From positions 1-33,685 of the forward strand of contig JAILON010000171.1 in assembly GCA_024690865.1 (NCBI GenBank): a DNA stretch of 33,685 nt. Reading direction: 5' to 3'. This document shows positions 6,827-14,066 of this stretch, piece by piece (the stretch's first letter is position 1; each line of letters opens with the position of its first letter). The notes under the pieces were generated by a model. The model did not search any database and was not told where the DNA came from. It saw only the letters and a program-made list of their open reading frames with translations. This stretch comes from Treponema sp. GTDB taxonomy: Bacteria > Spirochaetota > Spirochaetia > Treponematales > Treponemataceae. The position numbers and the translations under genes are program-made.

Positions 6827-8299
6827 ATGAAAGAATATGATTTAGGTAAAGATGGAATCGCGAGGCTGGTCAGGCACTTTTCCGTGCCGTGCGTAATCAG
6901 CATGCTGGTGGCCGCACTGTACAACATCGTGGATCAGATTTTCATCGGATGGAGCAGCGCAGGAGCCTCCGGCAACGCAGCCACAAACATCGTGTATCCG
7001 TTCACGGTGCTTGCGCTGGGGCTTGCCCTGCTCGTGGGTGACGGAAGCGCGGCGAATTTCAGTCTGGAACTTGGCAGGAAAAACACGGACCAGGCTGACA
7101 AGGCCGTGGGGAACGGGCTTTCTCTTCTCATGGTTCTGTCCGCCGTACTGTGCTCGGTTGGGTTCGCATTCAAGCCGCGGATACTCCGCCTGTTCGGAGC
7201 AACCCCTGCCGAAGCACCCTGCTATGGATATGCGGAACAGTACTTCTCAATAATCTGCGCAGGATTGCCTTTTTATATGGTAGGCCAGGGCTTGAACGGG
7301 ACTATCCGTGCGGACGGCTCCCCGAAATATGCGATGGGCTGTACCCTTGCCGGAGCAATCGCCAACATTGTGCTTGACCCGCTCTTTATATTCGTGTTCG
7401 GCATGGAAGTAAGAGGGGCGGCTGTTGCGACAGTGATAGGGCAGATTCTTACTTTCCTGATGAGCGTCGCATACCTGTTCCGTTCCAAATACTTCCATCT
7501 CACAAGAAAATCACTCAGGGCAGACAGATCCGCCATCGGAAGAATCATCTCAATCGGGATGGCCTCGCTCATAGTGCAGCTTTCCATTGTCGTCATTATC
7601 GGAGTGAACAACAACCTGCTTGCCAGGTACGGCTATCAGACCCTGGCAAGCACTGGAGTCGCATTCGGCCCGGTCATTCCGATCGCCGTCGTGGGAATCG
7701 TGATGAAGGTGTTCGGGATAGTGGTCTCCGTCGTAATCGGAATAAGCCTTGGCGGGCAGCCGATTATCGGATTCAACATGGGGGCGGGGAATACGTTCAG
7801 GGTGAAGCAGACCATCTCCTTAATCACCCGTCTCATACTGGGAATCGGCACAATCTGCTTCCTTGTGTTCGAGCTTCTGCCGGATGTTGTCATCTCGTTG
7901 TTTGGTAACAACAACTCCCCCGAGTATATGGAATATGCGCGGCTTTGCATCAGAATCTTTTTGGGAGGAATCGTCCTGACATGCTACATCAAGTCAGCCG
8001 CAATCGTTCTCCAATCGCTTGGGAAAAGCTTCAAGTCCACGTTGCTTGCCCTTCTTCGTGATGTGATTGTGTTCGTCCCTGTATCGGTGCTGCTTGCAAC
8101 TGCAAGTCACAGCATCATCACCATGCTCTGGGCTGCGGTTATCAGTGATGCCGTGGCATTCGTCGTCGCTCTTGTGTTCGTCAGGAGGGAAATGAGGAGG
8201 CTTGGCTCATCATTTGAGTTCAGAAGACAGCATGATTCCAAAAGGAATCAATACGTTCACTTGAATCTTTTCAGAAAAAGTGCTACATTTTCTGTGTAG
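6827..8299 (+). CDS. MATE family multidrug/sodium antiporter
   Basis: A 490-residue protein with 12 predicted membrane segments in two related halves (about residues 10-220 and 240-450). Typical features: an N-terminal RLVRHFSVPCVISMLVAALYN, VDQIFIG in helix 2, LNGTIRADGSPKYAM at the end of the first half and GQPIIGFNMGAG in the second. The family exports cationic drugs or metabolites using sodium or proton gradients. The start at 6827 rather than the upstream TTG is set by AGAGG at 6817-6821. The C-terminal tail after the last helix is basic and unlike the family. It sits behind a terminator that may attenuate its expression. Substrate not predictable. Confidence 0.9.
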   Translation: MKEYDLGKDGIARLVRHFSVPCVISMLVAALYNIVDQIFIGWSSAGASGNAATNIVYPFTVLALGLALLVGDGSAANFSLELGRKNTDQADKAVGNGLSLLMVLSAVLCSVGFAFKPRILRLFGATPAEAPCYGYAEQYFSIICAGLPFYMVGQGLNGTIRADGSPKYAMGCTLAGAIANIVLDPLFIFVFGMEVRGAAVATVIGQILTFLMSVAYLFRSKYFHLTRKSLRADRSAIGRIISIGMASLIVQLSIVVIIGVNNNLLARYGYQTLASTGVAFGPVIPIAVVGIVMKVFGIVVSVVIGISLGGQPIIGFNMGAGNTFRVKQTISLITRLILGIGTICFLVFELLPDVVISLFGNNNSPEYMEYARLCIRIFLGGIVLTCYIKSAAIVLQSLGKSFKSTLLALLRDVIVFVPVSVLLATASHSIITMLWAAVISDAVAFVVALVFVRREMRRLGSSFEFRRQHDSKRNQYVHLNLFRKSATFSV

Positions 8300-8433
8300 T
8301 GAAAGCTACCACGGGAGCGCTTCAGCTGATATTTCGACGGCAGCCGTGATATCTGTACCTTGCTCGAACATCTCTCTGTATCAAATGGCCGCATATTTCT
8401 GCCGTAATGTATGATGCCAAAGGAGGTGTGATT

Positions 8434-8682
8434 ATGAAGCGGGTCAGGGCTGCATGTATTCTTCAGACGCTGGTTTTTTCACAAAGACCTGAACTTGGTT
8501 TTAGCAGAGAACATGCGTTGAAAAATAATCGCGATGAATTCGAACGCTACAAGGCCAATCTTGAATACACATCAACCAGATATCAGATTGATGATACGGC
8601 TGAACAGGAAGATGGGTCTCTCGTTGTTCATATCAGGAAGCAGTACAACGAAAATTCCGATGTTTCTGAATACTTCAAGTAA
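8434..8682 (+). CDS. Small conserved protein of unknown function
   Basis: An 82-residue soluble protein with a perfect AAAGGAGGTG ribosome site (8419-8428) 5 bases before the ATG, so it is surely translated. It begins MKRVRAACILQTLVF and is rich in charged residues, with a predicted helix (EHALKNNRDEFERYKANLE) followed by two strands (TRYQIDDTAE and SLVVHIRKQYN). I recognise the pattern from unnamed proteins of anaerobic bacteria but know no function. The 134 bases between the MATE gene and this start contain a CACGG/CCGTG inverted repeat (about 8316-8352) and no clear promoter. A GC hairpin follows the stop. Confidence 0.75.
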   Translation: MKRVRAACILQTLVFSQRPELGFSREHALKNNRDEFERYKANLEYTSTRYQIDDTAEQEDGSLVVHIRKQYNENSDVSEYFK

Positions 8683-8690
8683 CAGCAACT

Positions 8691-8714
8691 GCCGCCCGGG
8701 ATGTTTCGGGCGGC
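8691..8714 (+). terminator. GC-rich hairpin after the small conserved gene
   Basis: Stem GCCGCCCG (8691-8698) with CGGGCGGC (8707-8714), 8-base loop, then TTGTTG. The T tract is poor, so termination may be incomplete; the TTGTTG overlaps the -35 of the next promoter. Confidence 0.5.
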
Positions 8715-8717
8715 TTG

Positions 8718-8746
8718 TTGACGGCACCTGTTCCTGCCTGTATACT
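8718..8746 (+). promoter_or_regulatory. Promoter of the Dabb gene, predicted leaderless
   Basis: TTGACG (8718-8723), 17 bases, TATACT (8741-8746). The ATG is at 8754, 7 bases after the -10, with no Shine-Dalgarno sequence, so transcription should start at or next to the start codon. Confidence 0.75.
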
Positions 8747-8753
8747 GTACACT

Positions 8754-9068
8754 ATGGTAAAGCATATAATTCTTTGGACGCTTAAGGAAATGCCGGAAGA
8801 GGAGAAAGCTTCCGTGAAGGCAGGTATCAAGGAAGGACTGGAGGGGCTGAAAGGCAGAATACCGGGACTGCTGGACATACAGGTGCATGCGGAAAAGCGG
8901 TTGGAGACTTCCACTGCGGACCTCATGCTGGATTCCAGCTTTGAGTCGTTCGAGGCCCTGAAATCCTATTCCAAGAATCCTGCCCATGTTGCCGTCGCTG
9001 ACAGCAAAGTACGGCCGTTCACGGCGGCGAGGTCCTGCCTGGACTTTGAGCTGCCTTCTGTGTTTTAA
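8754..9068 (+). CDS. Dabb (stress-responsive alpha/beta-barrel) domain protein
   Basis: A 104-residue single-domain protein. It starts MVKHIILWTLKE, has the helix SVKAGIKEGLEGLKGRIPGL, strands around DIQVHAE and DLMLDSSFES, and ends in HVAVADSKVRPF, the normal layout of the Dabb dimeric ferredoxin-like barrel. Such proteins are small cytoplasmic dimers; some are polyketide cyclases, most have no known role. The start is placed at 8754 because the upstream in-frame codons overlap the promoter and because the Dabb domain begins here. It converges on the VOC gene with 19 bases between the stops and no clear terminator. Confidence 0.85.
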   Translation: MVKHIILWTLKEMPEEEKASVKAGIKEGLEGLKGRIPGLLDIQVHAEKRLETSTADLMLDSSFESFEALKSYSKNPAHVAVADSKVRPFTAARSCLDFELPSVF

Positions 9069-9087
9069 GCTGCACCATGAAACGATG

Positions 9088-9471
9088 TCAGACAGTGATT
9101 TCTATCTGGTTGTTTTCTATTCCAAGTATACAGCTTTCGTAATAGCCATCGCCGGTCGTCCGTGGGTCGCTGAGAACTTCGTAGCCGTCGTTTTTCAAGC
9201 GGGCGGTAAGCTCATCAACTTTTTCTTTGCTCCCGACGCTGAACGCAAGATGGATATAGCCCGTGCGGTTCAATTCCTTTGCATCATCAGACAGGTTCGG
9301 TTTGCTCATAATTTCAAGCCGGCTTCCGTCGTCAAACGAAATGAAGTAGGAACGGAAACCAGTCGTCCTGTTATGATAGCCGCCGTTTGATTTCCCGTTG
9401 AAATACTTCACGAAGAAGTTCCTGCATTTTTCTAAGTCAGTCACATACAGGGCAATGTGTTCAATTTTCAT
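9088..9471 (-). CDS. VOC (glyoxalase/bleomycin-resistance-type) family protein
   Basis: A 127-residue protein with one VOC domain made of two beta-alpha-beta-beta-beta units: MKIEHIALYVTDLEKCRNFF at the start and GYIHLAFSVGSKEKVDELTARL in the middle. Candidate metal ligands are His5, His in YIHLAF and the C-terminal Glu in NQIEITV, as in glyoxalase I-like enzymes. The start at 9471 has GGAGG at 9476-9480. The gene follows the MFS transporter with 29 bases between, so they are probably one operon. The substrate is unknown; the pairing suggests detoxification or modification of a compound handled by the transporter. Confidence 0.85.
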   Translation of the reverse strand: MKIEHIALYVTDLEKCRNFFVKYFNGKSNGGYHNRTTGFRSYFISFDDGSRLEIMSKPNLSDDAKELNRTGYIHLAFSVGSKEKVDELTARLKNDGYEVLSDPRTTGDGYYESCILGIENNQIEITV

Positions 9472-9500
9472 AATTCCTCCAACCGGCACATAGCAGCATA

Positions 9501-10694
9501 CTATTTCCTTTCGTTTTCGTCAGATGAATGCAAGCCCAGGATGAACAGGCCAATTCCTATGACGGCAGGGAAAACAATTGCGGCACCCATTCCACTTTTG
9601 AGGTTGTCATTGAAATGACTTGCCACAGTTCCAACTAAGGTTGGGCCACCCGAGCAGCCAAGATCCCCGGCAAGGGCTAACAAGGCAAACAAAAGCGTGC
9701 CACGCCCATTTACCATTGCGGAGGCTGTGCTGAATGTACCCGGCCAGAAAATGCCGACAGAAAATCCCACAAGACCGCAGCCCAAAAGGGCAATGACAGG
9801 AACCGGAACCAGTACGATAATCAGATATGCCGCAATGCACAAAGCCGTTGAGATTCCCATAAAGAGGCGCAAATTGATTTTGTGGCCTTTGAAGCCGTAA
9901 ATGGTCCTGGAAATTGCCATGCAGAATGCAAAAAGCATCGGTCCGAGAAGATCCCCCAAAGTCTTTGAAATACCGAGCCCTTTTTCTGCCAGCGTCGATG
10001 ACCACTGGCTTACAGCCTGCTCCGAAGCACCTGCGCACAGCATCATTATGAACATGAGCCAGAAGATTTTCTGAGAAAAAAGCTCTTTTACACCGACATG
10101 TTCCTCCGTATTTGCTTCCAGCTTCGCAATCGGAACCTTTGTAAAAAGAATCAAGTCTATTGCCGGAACGGTGCACCAGAGCACGGCAAGCATCTTCCAG
10201 TTTTCAATTCCTGCGGTCGTAAAAAAGAGGGTCGACAAGAGCACTACAGACAAGTGCCCCCAGCAGTAAGTCGAATGGAGCAGGCTCATCTGGGTTTCTT
10301 TGTTTTTGCTGGGACAGGCTTCCACAATCGGGCTCACCAGTACTTCCTGAATTCCGCCGCCGACAGCATAGATGCACACTGAAATCAGAATGCCTATAAA
10401 AGGATTTGAAAACCTATCCGGCAGGACAGTAAGCAGAAGCAGCCCCACAATGACCGTCGCATTCGAAACAATCATGGATGCCCTGTAGCCTATCTTTTCG
10501 ATTACAGGGGTCGAGAACATGTCGATTGAAAGCTGGAGCAAAAAGTTAAAGGTTATCAAAAGTGTAATCTGTGCAAGAGGAATCCCGAATTCAGACTGAA
10601 TGTGAACGAACAGAAGCGGTACGAAATTGTTTACGATTGCCTGAACCACGTAACCTAAATAAGAAGCTTTGATGGTAGTATTGTAATTGTTCAT
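9501..10694 (-). CDS. MFS transporter
   Basis: A 397-residue protein with 12 predicted membrane helices. The start is the ATG at 10694, preceded by AGGAGA 7 bases upstream; earlier in-frame codons give a hydrophilic stretch not found in the family. The first half contains GYRASMIVSNATVIVG, a helix 2-3 loop variant, and YAVGGGIQEVLVSPIVEACP; the second half ends near LHSSDENERK. This resembles the fucose/sugar-permease-like MFS group, but substrate cannot be assigned. It lies 85 bases downstream of the Crp/Fnr gene in the same direction and carries the VOC gene behind it. Confidence 0.88.
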   Translation of the reverse strand: MNNYNTTIKASYLGYVVQAIVNNFVPLLFVHIQSEFGIPLAQITLLITFNFLLQLSIDMFSTPVIEKIGYRASMIVSNATVIVGLLLLTVLPDRFSNPFIGILISVCIYAVGGGIQEVLVSPIVEACPSKNKETQMSLLHSTYCWGHLSVVLLSTLFFTTAGIENWKMLAVLWCTVPAIDLILFTKVPIAKLEANTEEHVGVKELFSQKIFWLMFIMMLCAGASEQAVSQWSSTLAEKGLGISKTLGDLLGPMLFAFCMAISRTIYGFKGHKINLRLFMGISTALCIAAYLIIVLVPVPVIALLGCGLVGFSVGIFWPGTFSTASAMVNGRGTLLFALLALAGDLGCSGGPTLVGTVASHFNDNLKSGMGAAIVFPAVIGIGLFILGLHSSDENERK

Positions 10695-10719
10695 GATTGC
10701 ATCTCCTGCGTATAATTTG

Positions 10720-10731
10720 AACCGCACGGTT
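10720..10731 (-). promoter_or_regulatory. Palindrome in the MFS promoter region
   Basis: AACCG-CA-CGGTT (10720-10731) lies just upstream of TTATAC on the minus strand and about 26 bases before the MFS ATG. The -35 is weak, so the site may bind an activator or repressor. No regulator is identified. Confidence 0.3.
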
Positions 10732-10779
10732 TTTAGCCTACTGACGTAACACATTATGATTTTAACCTTGCTCCCATTA

Positions 10780-11436
10780 TCAGGAAAGAGGCAAAAGCTT
10801 GAAATGATTCTTCCAGAAATCAATCAAGCCGTCCGCTTTCATTTTGCTGAGTTCCGCACTTAAGGCAGATCGGTCTACCTGCAAGTAATCAGCAAGCTGC
10901 TGCCGATCATAAGGAATGTCAAACTCCGCATCTGGCGTTTTTGCCGGGACACAGGATGAGAGGTAAGCAAGCAGCCTGCCGCGGATTGTTTTGGAATTAG
11001 TATGAAAAATCCGCTGCGAAAGATGCAGGTTCTTGTCCATGCTTATCCGCAGGATATTCTTAATCAAGACGGGACTTATTTCATCCTCAGCATTGGCGAG
11101 GATATTTTTAGGATTAAGAAGCATAATCTTAGAATCCTCAACTGCAACTGCATCCACCAGCAGAGTTTTTCCAGTCAGGGCATACGTCTCTCCGAATACT
11201 TTTCCTTTTCCAAGAGTATCTATAATAGTCCTGTTCCCCCAGTAATCCGTATTTTCTATTTGGATGCGGCCATCAAGCACAAAACCCATTGCATCGATTG
11301 CGCTTCCTGTGCAAAAAACTGCTTCACCTTTCTTCACTGCTTTTTCAGAACTTCCCAATAGTCTCAATGCTTTTGGCATCGTTCGCTCATCAAGCCCGAT
11401 AAAAAGCGGGTGTCCAAGAAGCTCCATAGAATCCAT
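10780..11436 (-). CDS. Crp/Fnr family transcriptional regulator
   Basis: A 218-residue protein. Residues about 15-120 form the cyclic-nucleotide-binding-type barrel (KKGEAVFCTGSAIDAMGFVLDGRIQI and GKVFGETYALTG); a long helix follows; the C-terminal winged helix-turn-helix is DRQQLADYLQVDRSALSAELSKM at about 172-194. It lacks the four-cysteine N-terminal motif of oxygen-sensing FNR, having only two scattered cysteines, so its signal may be haem, nitric oxide or another effector. It diverges from the 4Fe-4S gene, and a Crp-type palindrome lies between them. In related anaerobes this pair occurs with hydroxylamine reductase (Hcp), suggesting a nitrosative-stress role; no hcp is visible here. Confidence 0.9.
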   Translation of the reverse strand: MDSMELLGHPLFIGLDERTMPKALRLLGSSEKAVKKGEAVFCTGSAIDAMGFVLDGRIQIENTDYWGNRTIIDTLGKGKVFGETYALTGKTLLVDAVAVEDSKIMLLNPKNILANAEDEISPVLIKNILRISMDKNLHLSQRIFHTNSKTIRGRLLAYLSSCVPAKTPDAEFDIPYDRQQLADYLQVDRSALSAELSKMKADGLIDFWKNHFKLLPLS

Positions 11437-11457
11437 ACCCGCAGTTTACTTGATTTT

Positions 11458-11473
11458 TGTTGTTTTGACAACA
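11458..11473 (+). promoter_or_regulatory. Crp/Fnr-type operator at the 4Fe-4S gene promoter
   Basis: TGTTG (11458-11462), TTTTGA, CAACA (11469-11473): a perfect 5-bp dyad with 6-base spacer. The likely -10 is TGATAA near 11492-11497, which puts the operator centre about 40 bases upstream of the expected transcription start, the class II activator position. It lies next to the Crp/Fnr gene. Confidence 0.65.
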
Positions 11474-11533
11474 TCCTTTTTAACCCGGCCATGATAAAGT
11501 AGAGCCGTAAAACAGAACGAAGTGAGGCTAATT

Positions 11534-12280
11534 ATGATTAGGAAGATTGTAAAGATTGACGAAGACAAATGTACAGGCTGCGGTTTGTGTGCCTCTGCCT
11601 GCCACGAGAACGCAATCGTCATAGAGAACGGGAAGGCGCATCTTCTGCGCGATGATTTTTGTGACGGCTTCGGCGACTGCCTTCCGGCATGTCCTGCAGA
11701 CGCAATTACAATAGAAGAACGCGAGAGTACAGCTTATAACCCACAAGCTGTAGAAATGCGAAAACAGCTTCTCGCCCAGCAGGCTTCCGGCGGGCCAATG
11801 CTCCATCCTCATACAGGAGGATGCCCGGGAAGCGCAATGCATACCTTCAACCGAGCTCAAGCACCAGTTCAAGACTCTGCTCCAGAAAACGAAACATTCG
11901 AAAAAACAACCCTCAGAAGCGAACTTATGCAGTGGCCGGTTCAAATCAAACTGCTTCCAGTTCAGGCTCCGTTTTATGAGAATGCAAACCTCCTGATTGC
12001 CGCTGACTGTACCGCATACGCTTATGCTACCTTCCACCGCGACTTCATAAAGAATCACATTACGCTCGTCGGCTGTCCGAAGCTGGATGAAGGTGACTAC
12101 ACGGAAAAGCTTACAGCCATCATCAGCCAGAACAACATAAAAAGCCTTACGATTGTTCGAATGGAAGTTCCATGCTGCGGAGGTCTTGAACACGCCGCCA
12201 CGGAAGCACTGAAAGCAAGCGGTAAATTCATTCCGTGGAGAGTCGTAGTAATCAGCCGCGACGGCGAGATTCTGGAATAG
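11534..12280 (+). CDS. 4Fe-4S dicluster ferredoxin-type protein
   Basis: A 248-residue protein. The start at ATG 11534 follows a GTGAGG ribosome site. Residues 1-60 are a two-cluster ferredoxin domain with C13, C16, C19 and C23 (CTGCGLCASAC) and then C43, C49 and C53 (FCDGFGDCLPACP). The remaining part contains GGCPGSAMHTF, QWPVQIKLLPV, AADCTAYAY, GCPKLDEGDY and VPCCGGLEHA, all cysteine-containing motifs of a conserved family common in strict anaerobes. It is expected to be a cytoplasmic electron carrier or redox partner; in other anaerobes it accompanies Hcp. The promoter carries a Crp/Fnr-type operator, so it is likely activated by the divergent regulator. Confidence 0.9.
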   Translation: MIRKIVKIDEDKCTGCGLCASACHENAIVIENGKAHLLRDDFCDGFGDCLPACPADAITIEERESTAYNPQAVEMRKQLLAQQASGGPMLHPHTGGCPGSAMHTFNRAQAPVQDSAPENETFEKTTLRSELMQWPVQIKLLPVQAPFYENANLLIAADCTAYAYATFHRDFIKNHITLVGCPKLDEGDYTEKLTAIISQNNIKSLTIVRMEVPCCGGLEHAATEALKASGKFIPWRVVVISRDGEILE

Positions 12281-12332
12281 CCAGTTATTATATGAATTGA
12301 AAATCCGATACTATTAGTATAGACTTATTCTT

Positions 12333-13124
12333 ATGAACGAAGTAAACAAGACATTATTCATTCCTCTGTACGGCAAGGCAAAAGTCAGTAAGCAGGGAAT
12401 CATTATAAAAGATTCGATGGCAGAAAATATCTGGGATGCAGAAGGTTTTGATGTTAGCGGAAAATCAAAATCAAAATGGCTCACCTACAATATGGCAATG
12501 AGGGCAAAAATCTTTGATGACTGGGTTGAAAAAATGCTCTCAGAAAATCCAGATGCTTTGGTTTTACATATTGGCTGCGGACTGGATAGCCGGGCGTTTA
12601 GAATTGGCAGCTCATATAAGCTTTGGATAGACGGTGATTTTCCTGAAGTTATTGAAGCTCGCAAAAAACATTATTCCGAAAACGAACACTATAAGATGAT
12701 GGAGTTTAATGCAGCAAAAGCAGAAATGGTAGAAAAGCTTCCGGATGCACAAACCGTCATTGTTGTTTTTGAAGGAATCAGCATGTATCTGCGTAATGAA
12801 GAATTGAATACGTTTGTCCGTGCGCTGGATAAGAAATATCCTCAGATTCACATGCTTATGGACGTATATACAGTTTTTGGTGCAAAAGCAAGCAAAATAA
12901 AAAATCCGATTAAAGATGTTGGAGTAACGACAGTCTGGGGAATTGATGATATTAATGTAGTACTGACTGAAACACAATTACAATTCGAAGCCGAACATTC
13001 ACTGACACCAGAAAATCTTGTAAACGAACTACCTTCTTTTGACAGAGGCTTCTTCAAGTTACTTTACACAGGAAGCTTCTACCGAAAAATCTACCGGTTA
13101 TATGAAATAAGCAAGCGAGCTTAG
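12333..13124 (+). CDS. LCM-family class I SAM-dependent methyltransferase
   Basis: A 263-residue protein of the leucine carboxyl methyltransferase / PPM1 family (bacterial members act on small metabolites, often called polyketide-type O-methyltransferases). Key motifs: ENIWDAEGFD near the N-terminus, the SAM loop VLHIGCGLDSRAFRI at about 72-86, the acidic DGDFPEVIEAR, and FEGISMYL in the post-II motif. The substrate is unknown. It has no Shine-Dalgarno sequence; TATAGA (12318-12323) ends 9 bases before the ATG, so the leader may be very short. Its coding sequence is clearly more AT-rich than the genes at 15-31 kb, consistent with separate acquisition. A second family member is at 17558-18352. 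Confidence 0.88.
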   Translation: MNEVNKTLFIPLYGKAKVSKQGIIIKDSMAENIWDAEGFDVSGKSKSKWLTYNMAMRAKIFDDWVEKMLSENPDALVLHIGCGLDSRAFRIGSSYKLWIDGDFPEVIEARKKHYSENEHYKMMEFNAAKAEMVEKLPDAQTVIVVFEGISMYLRNEELNTFVRALDKKYPQIHMLMDVYTVFGAKASKIKNPIKDVGVTTVWGIDDINVVLTETQLQFEAEHSLTPENLVNELPSFDRGFFKLLYTGSFYRKIYRLYEISKRA

Positions 13125-13140
13125 TATAAGAACTTTGAAT

Positions 13141-13278
13141 ATTTTCCGGTTCCAGTGCCTGAAAACCAGCATGTCCATACCCGCTCATGATCAAGAACTC
13201 AGCGCCAGGATACTTCCTTCTCAGCCTTTTTTCTGATTTTCTTGCAGGCTCCTTCTCTGAAAACAGAAAAATGAATTT
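13141..13278 (-). pseudogene. Remnant of an alpha/beta hydrolase C-terminus
   Basis: About 46 codons on the minus strand, from KFIFLFSEKEPARKSEKR to SGYGHAGFQALEPEN, match the C-terminal end of alpha/beta hydrolases, where a G-E-K-E strand is followed by a helix and the GH(G/A) catalytic-histidine loop. There is no start, no nucleophile elbow and no upstream part: the frame before it is unrelated, and after it reads into the antisense of the methyltransferase gene. It is a decayed fragment left by deletion. Identification rests on a short match. Confidence 0.5.
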
Positions 13279-13430
13279 TCGGATGATTTCCCTGCTACTT
13301 ACCCCGTACCTACGTACATCACAGCCAGCCCGCATCTGAATGTCAGATAGAATTCTACCCCGCCACGCCCACCCTGTCAAGGGAAAAAGAGCCTGAGCCC
13401 TGCCCGGCAGGACGGCGACTGTTCAAGGAC

Positions 13431-13553
13431 GTACGGAGCAGTCGTTATGCACGTGCGTAACAGTCGTTACGCGTGTGCGGAGCAGCCGTTACGTGCGTGC
13501 GTAACAGTCGTTACGCGTGTGCGGAACAGTCGTTACGTGTGTGCGGAAAAGCC
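13431..13553. repeat. 22-bp tandem repeat, about 5.5 copies, hairpin-forming
   Basis: Units begin at 13431, 13453, 13475, 13497, 13519 and a partial one at 13541. Units 2 and 4 are identical; units 3 and 5 differ at three positions, so there is a 44-bp higher-order period. Each even unit contains GCGTAAC-AGTC-GTTACGC, a 7-bp stem with a 4-base loop. No gene is convincing across it because 22 is not a multiple of 3. The role is unknown: a protein-binding array, iteron-like element or neutral satellite are all possible. Confidence 0.95.
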
Positions 13554-13812
13554 GCCTCTTTCGAGCGGTCACGTCGGGATCCACATGCAGGGCTTCCGAA
13601 GTAGCTATATAATGGAAGATTTTTTACAGCTTCGCCCCTAATGGGCGGCATTTGTGGACTACAATCTACACGAAGCCCCTGGTGTTTTCCTGTATATTCA
13701 GCTCATAAGGTTGCTGCAAGAGCCCGGGCTTACAGCCGGAACGCGCCCAGCCTTACGCGCGCGCGGATTGTCTCCGTCTGGAAGAACATCAGCTGCGCCG
13801 TGCTTGACCGCA
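13554..13812. other. Gene-free stretch inside the scar zone
   Basis: I find no recognisable gene here on either strand. It contains a poor-quality TATAAT (13608-13613) with no matching -35 and several inverted GC segments. It separates the 22-bp repeat from the EamA remnant and is probably what is left of deleted genes. Confidence 0.5.
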
Positions 13813-14066
13813 TCGCCAACAGCAAGGGCAATCTGCTTTTTCCTGTCCAGTTTTTCATGAAAGAACAAAACTGACATGAGCATAATCCATACAGGGGATG
13901 TATAAAGCAGGATTGCAGCAGTCGAAAGCGGCATCATTGTGATGGCAGTAAAATAGCAGACTGTAAAAAACAAAATGCTTCCAAATCCGACTCCAAGAAA
14001 GAGGGGAATATCCTTTACCGAAATCTTAAAGTCCTTGCGTTCCTTTACAAGCAATACCAGTGCATC
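13813..14066 (-). pseudogene. EamA/DMT-type transporter remnant
   Basis: On the minus strand the frame LVLLVKERKDFKISVKDIPLFLGVG continues as ILFFTVCYFTAITMMPLSTA, AILLYTSPVWIMLMSVLFFHEKLDRKKQIALA, a clear match to the middle of one EamA repeat (helices 2-5 of a ten-helix drug/metabolite exporter). Similarity stops at about 13813 and the frame then runs into unrelated sequence. The N-terminal helix and the whole second repeat are missing. It begins exactly where the DUF4405-like part of the neighbouring fusion ends, so both were cut by the same deletion. It is not functional as a transporter. Confidence 0.8.

Noticed and set aside
8300..8433. Riboswitch before the small conserved gene
   Set aside because: An inverted repeat is present, but I see no conserved core of any class I know.
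13431..13553. CRISPR array
   Set aside because: The units are contiguous without unique spacers and no cas genes are present.
13447..13641. Open frame across the 22-bp repeat with a repeating RNSRY-CAEQ peptide
   Set aside because: The peptide repeat simply reflects the DNA repeat; there is no ribosome site and the unit is not a multiple of three.
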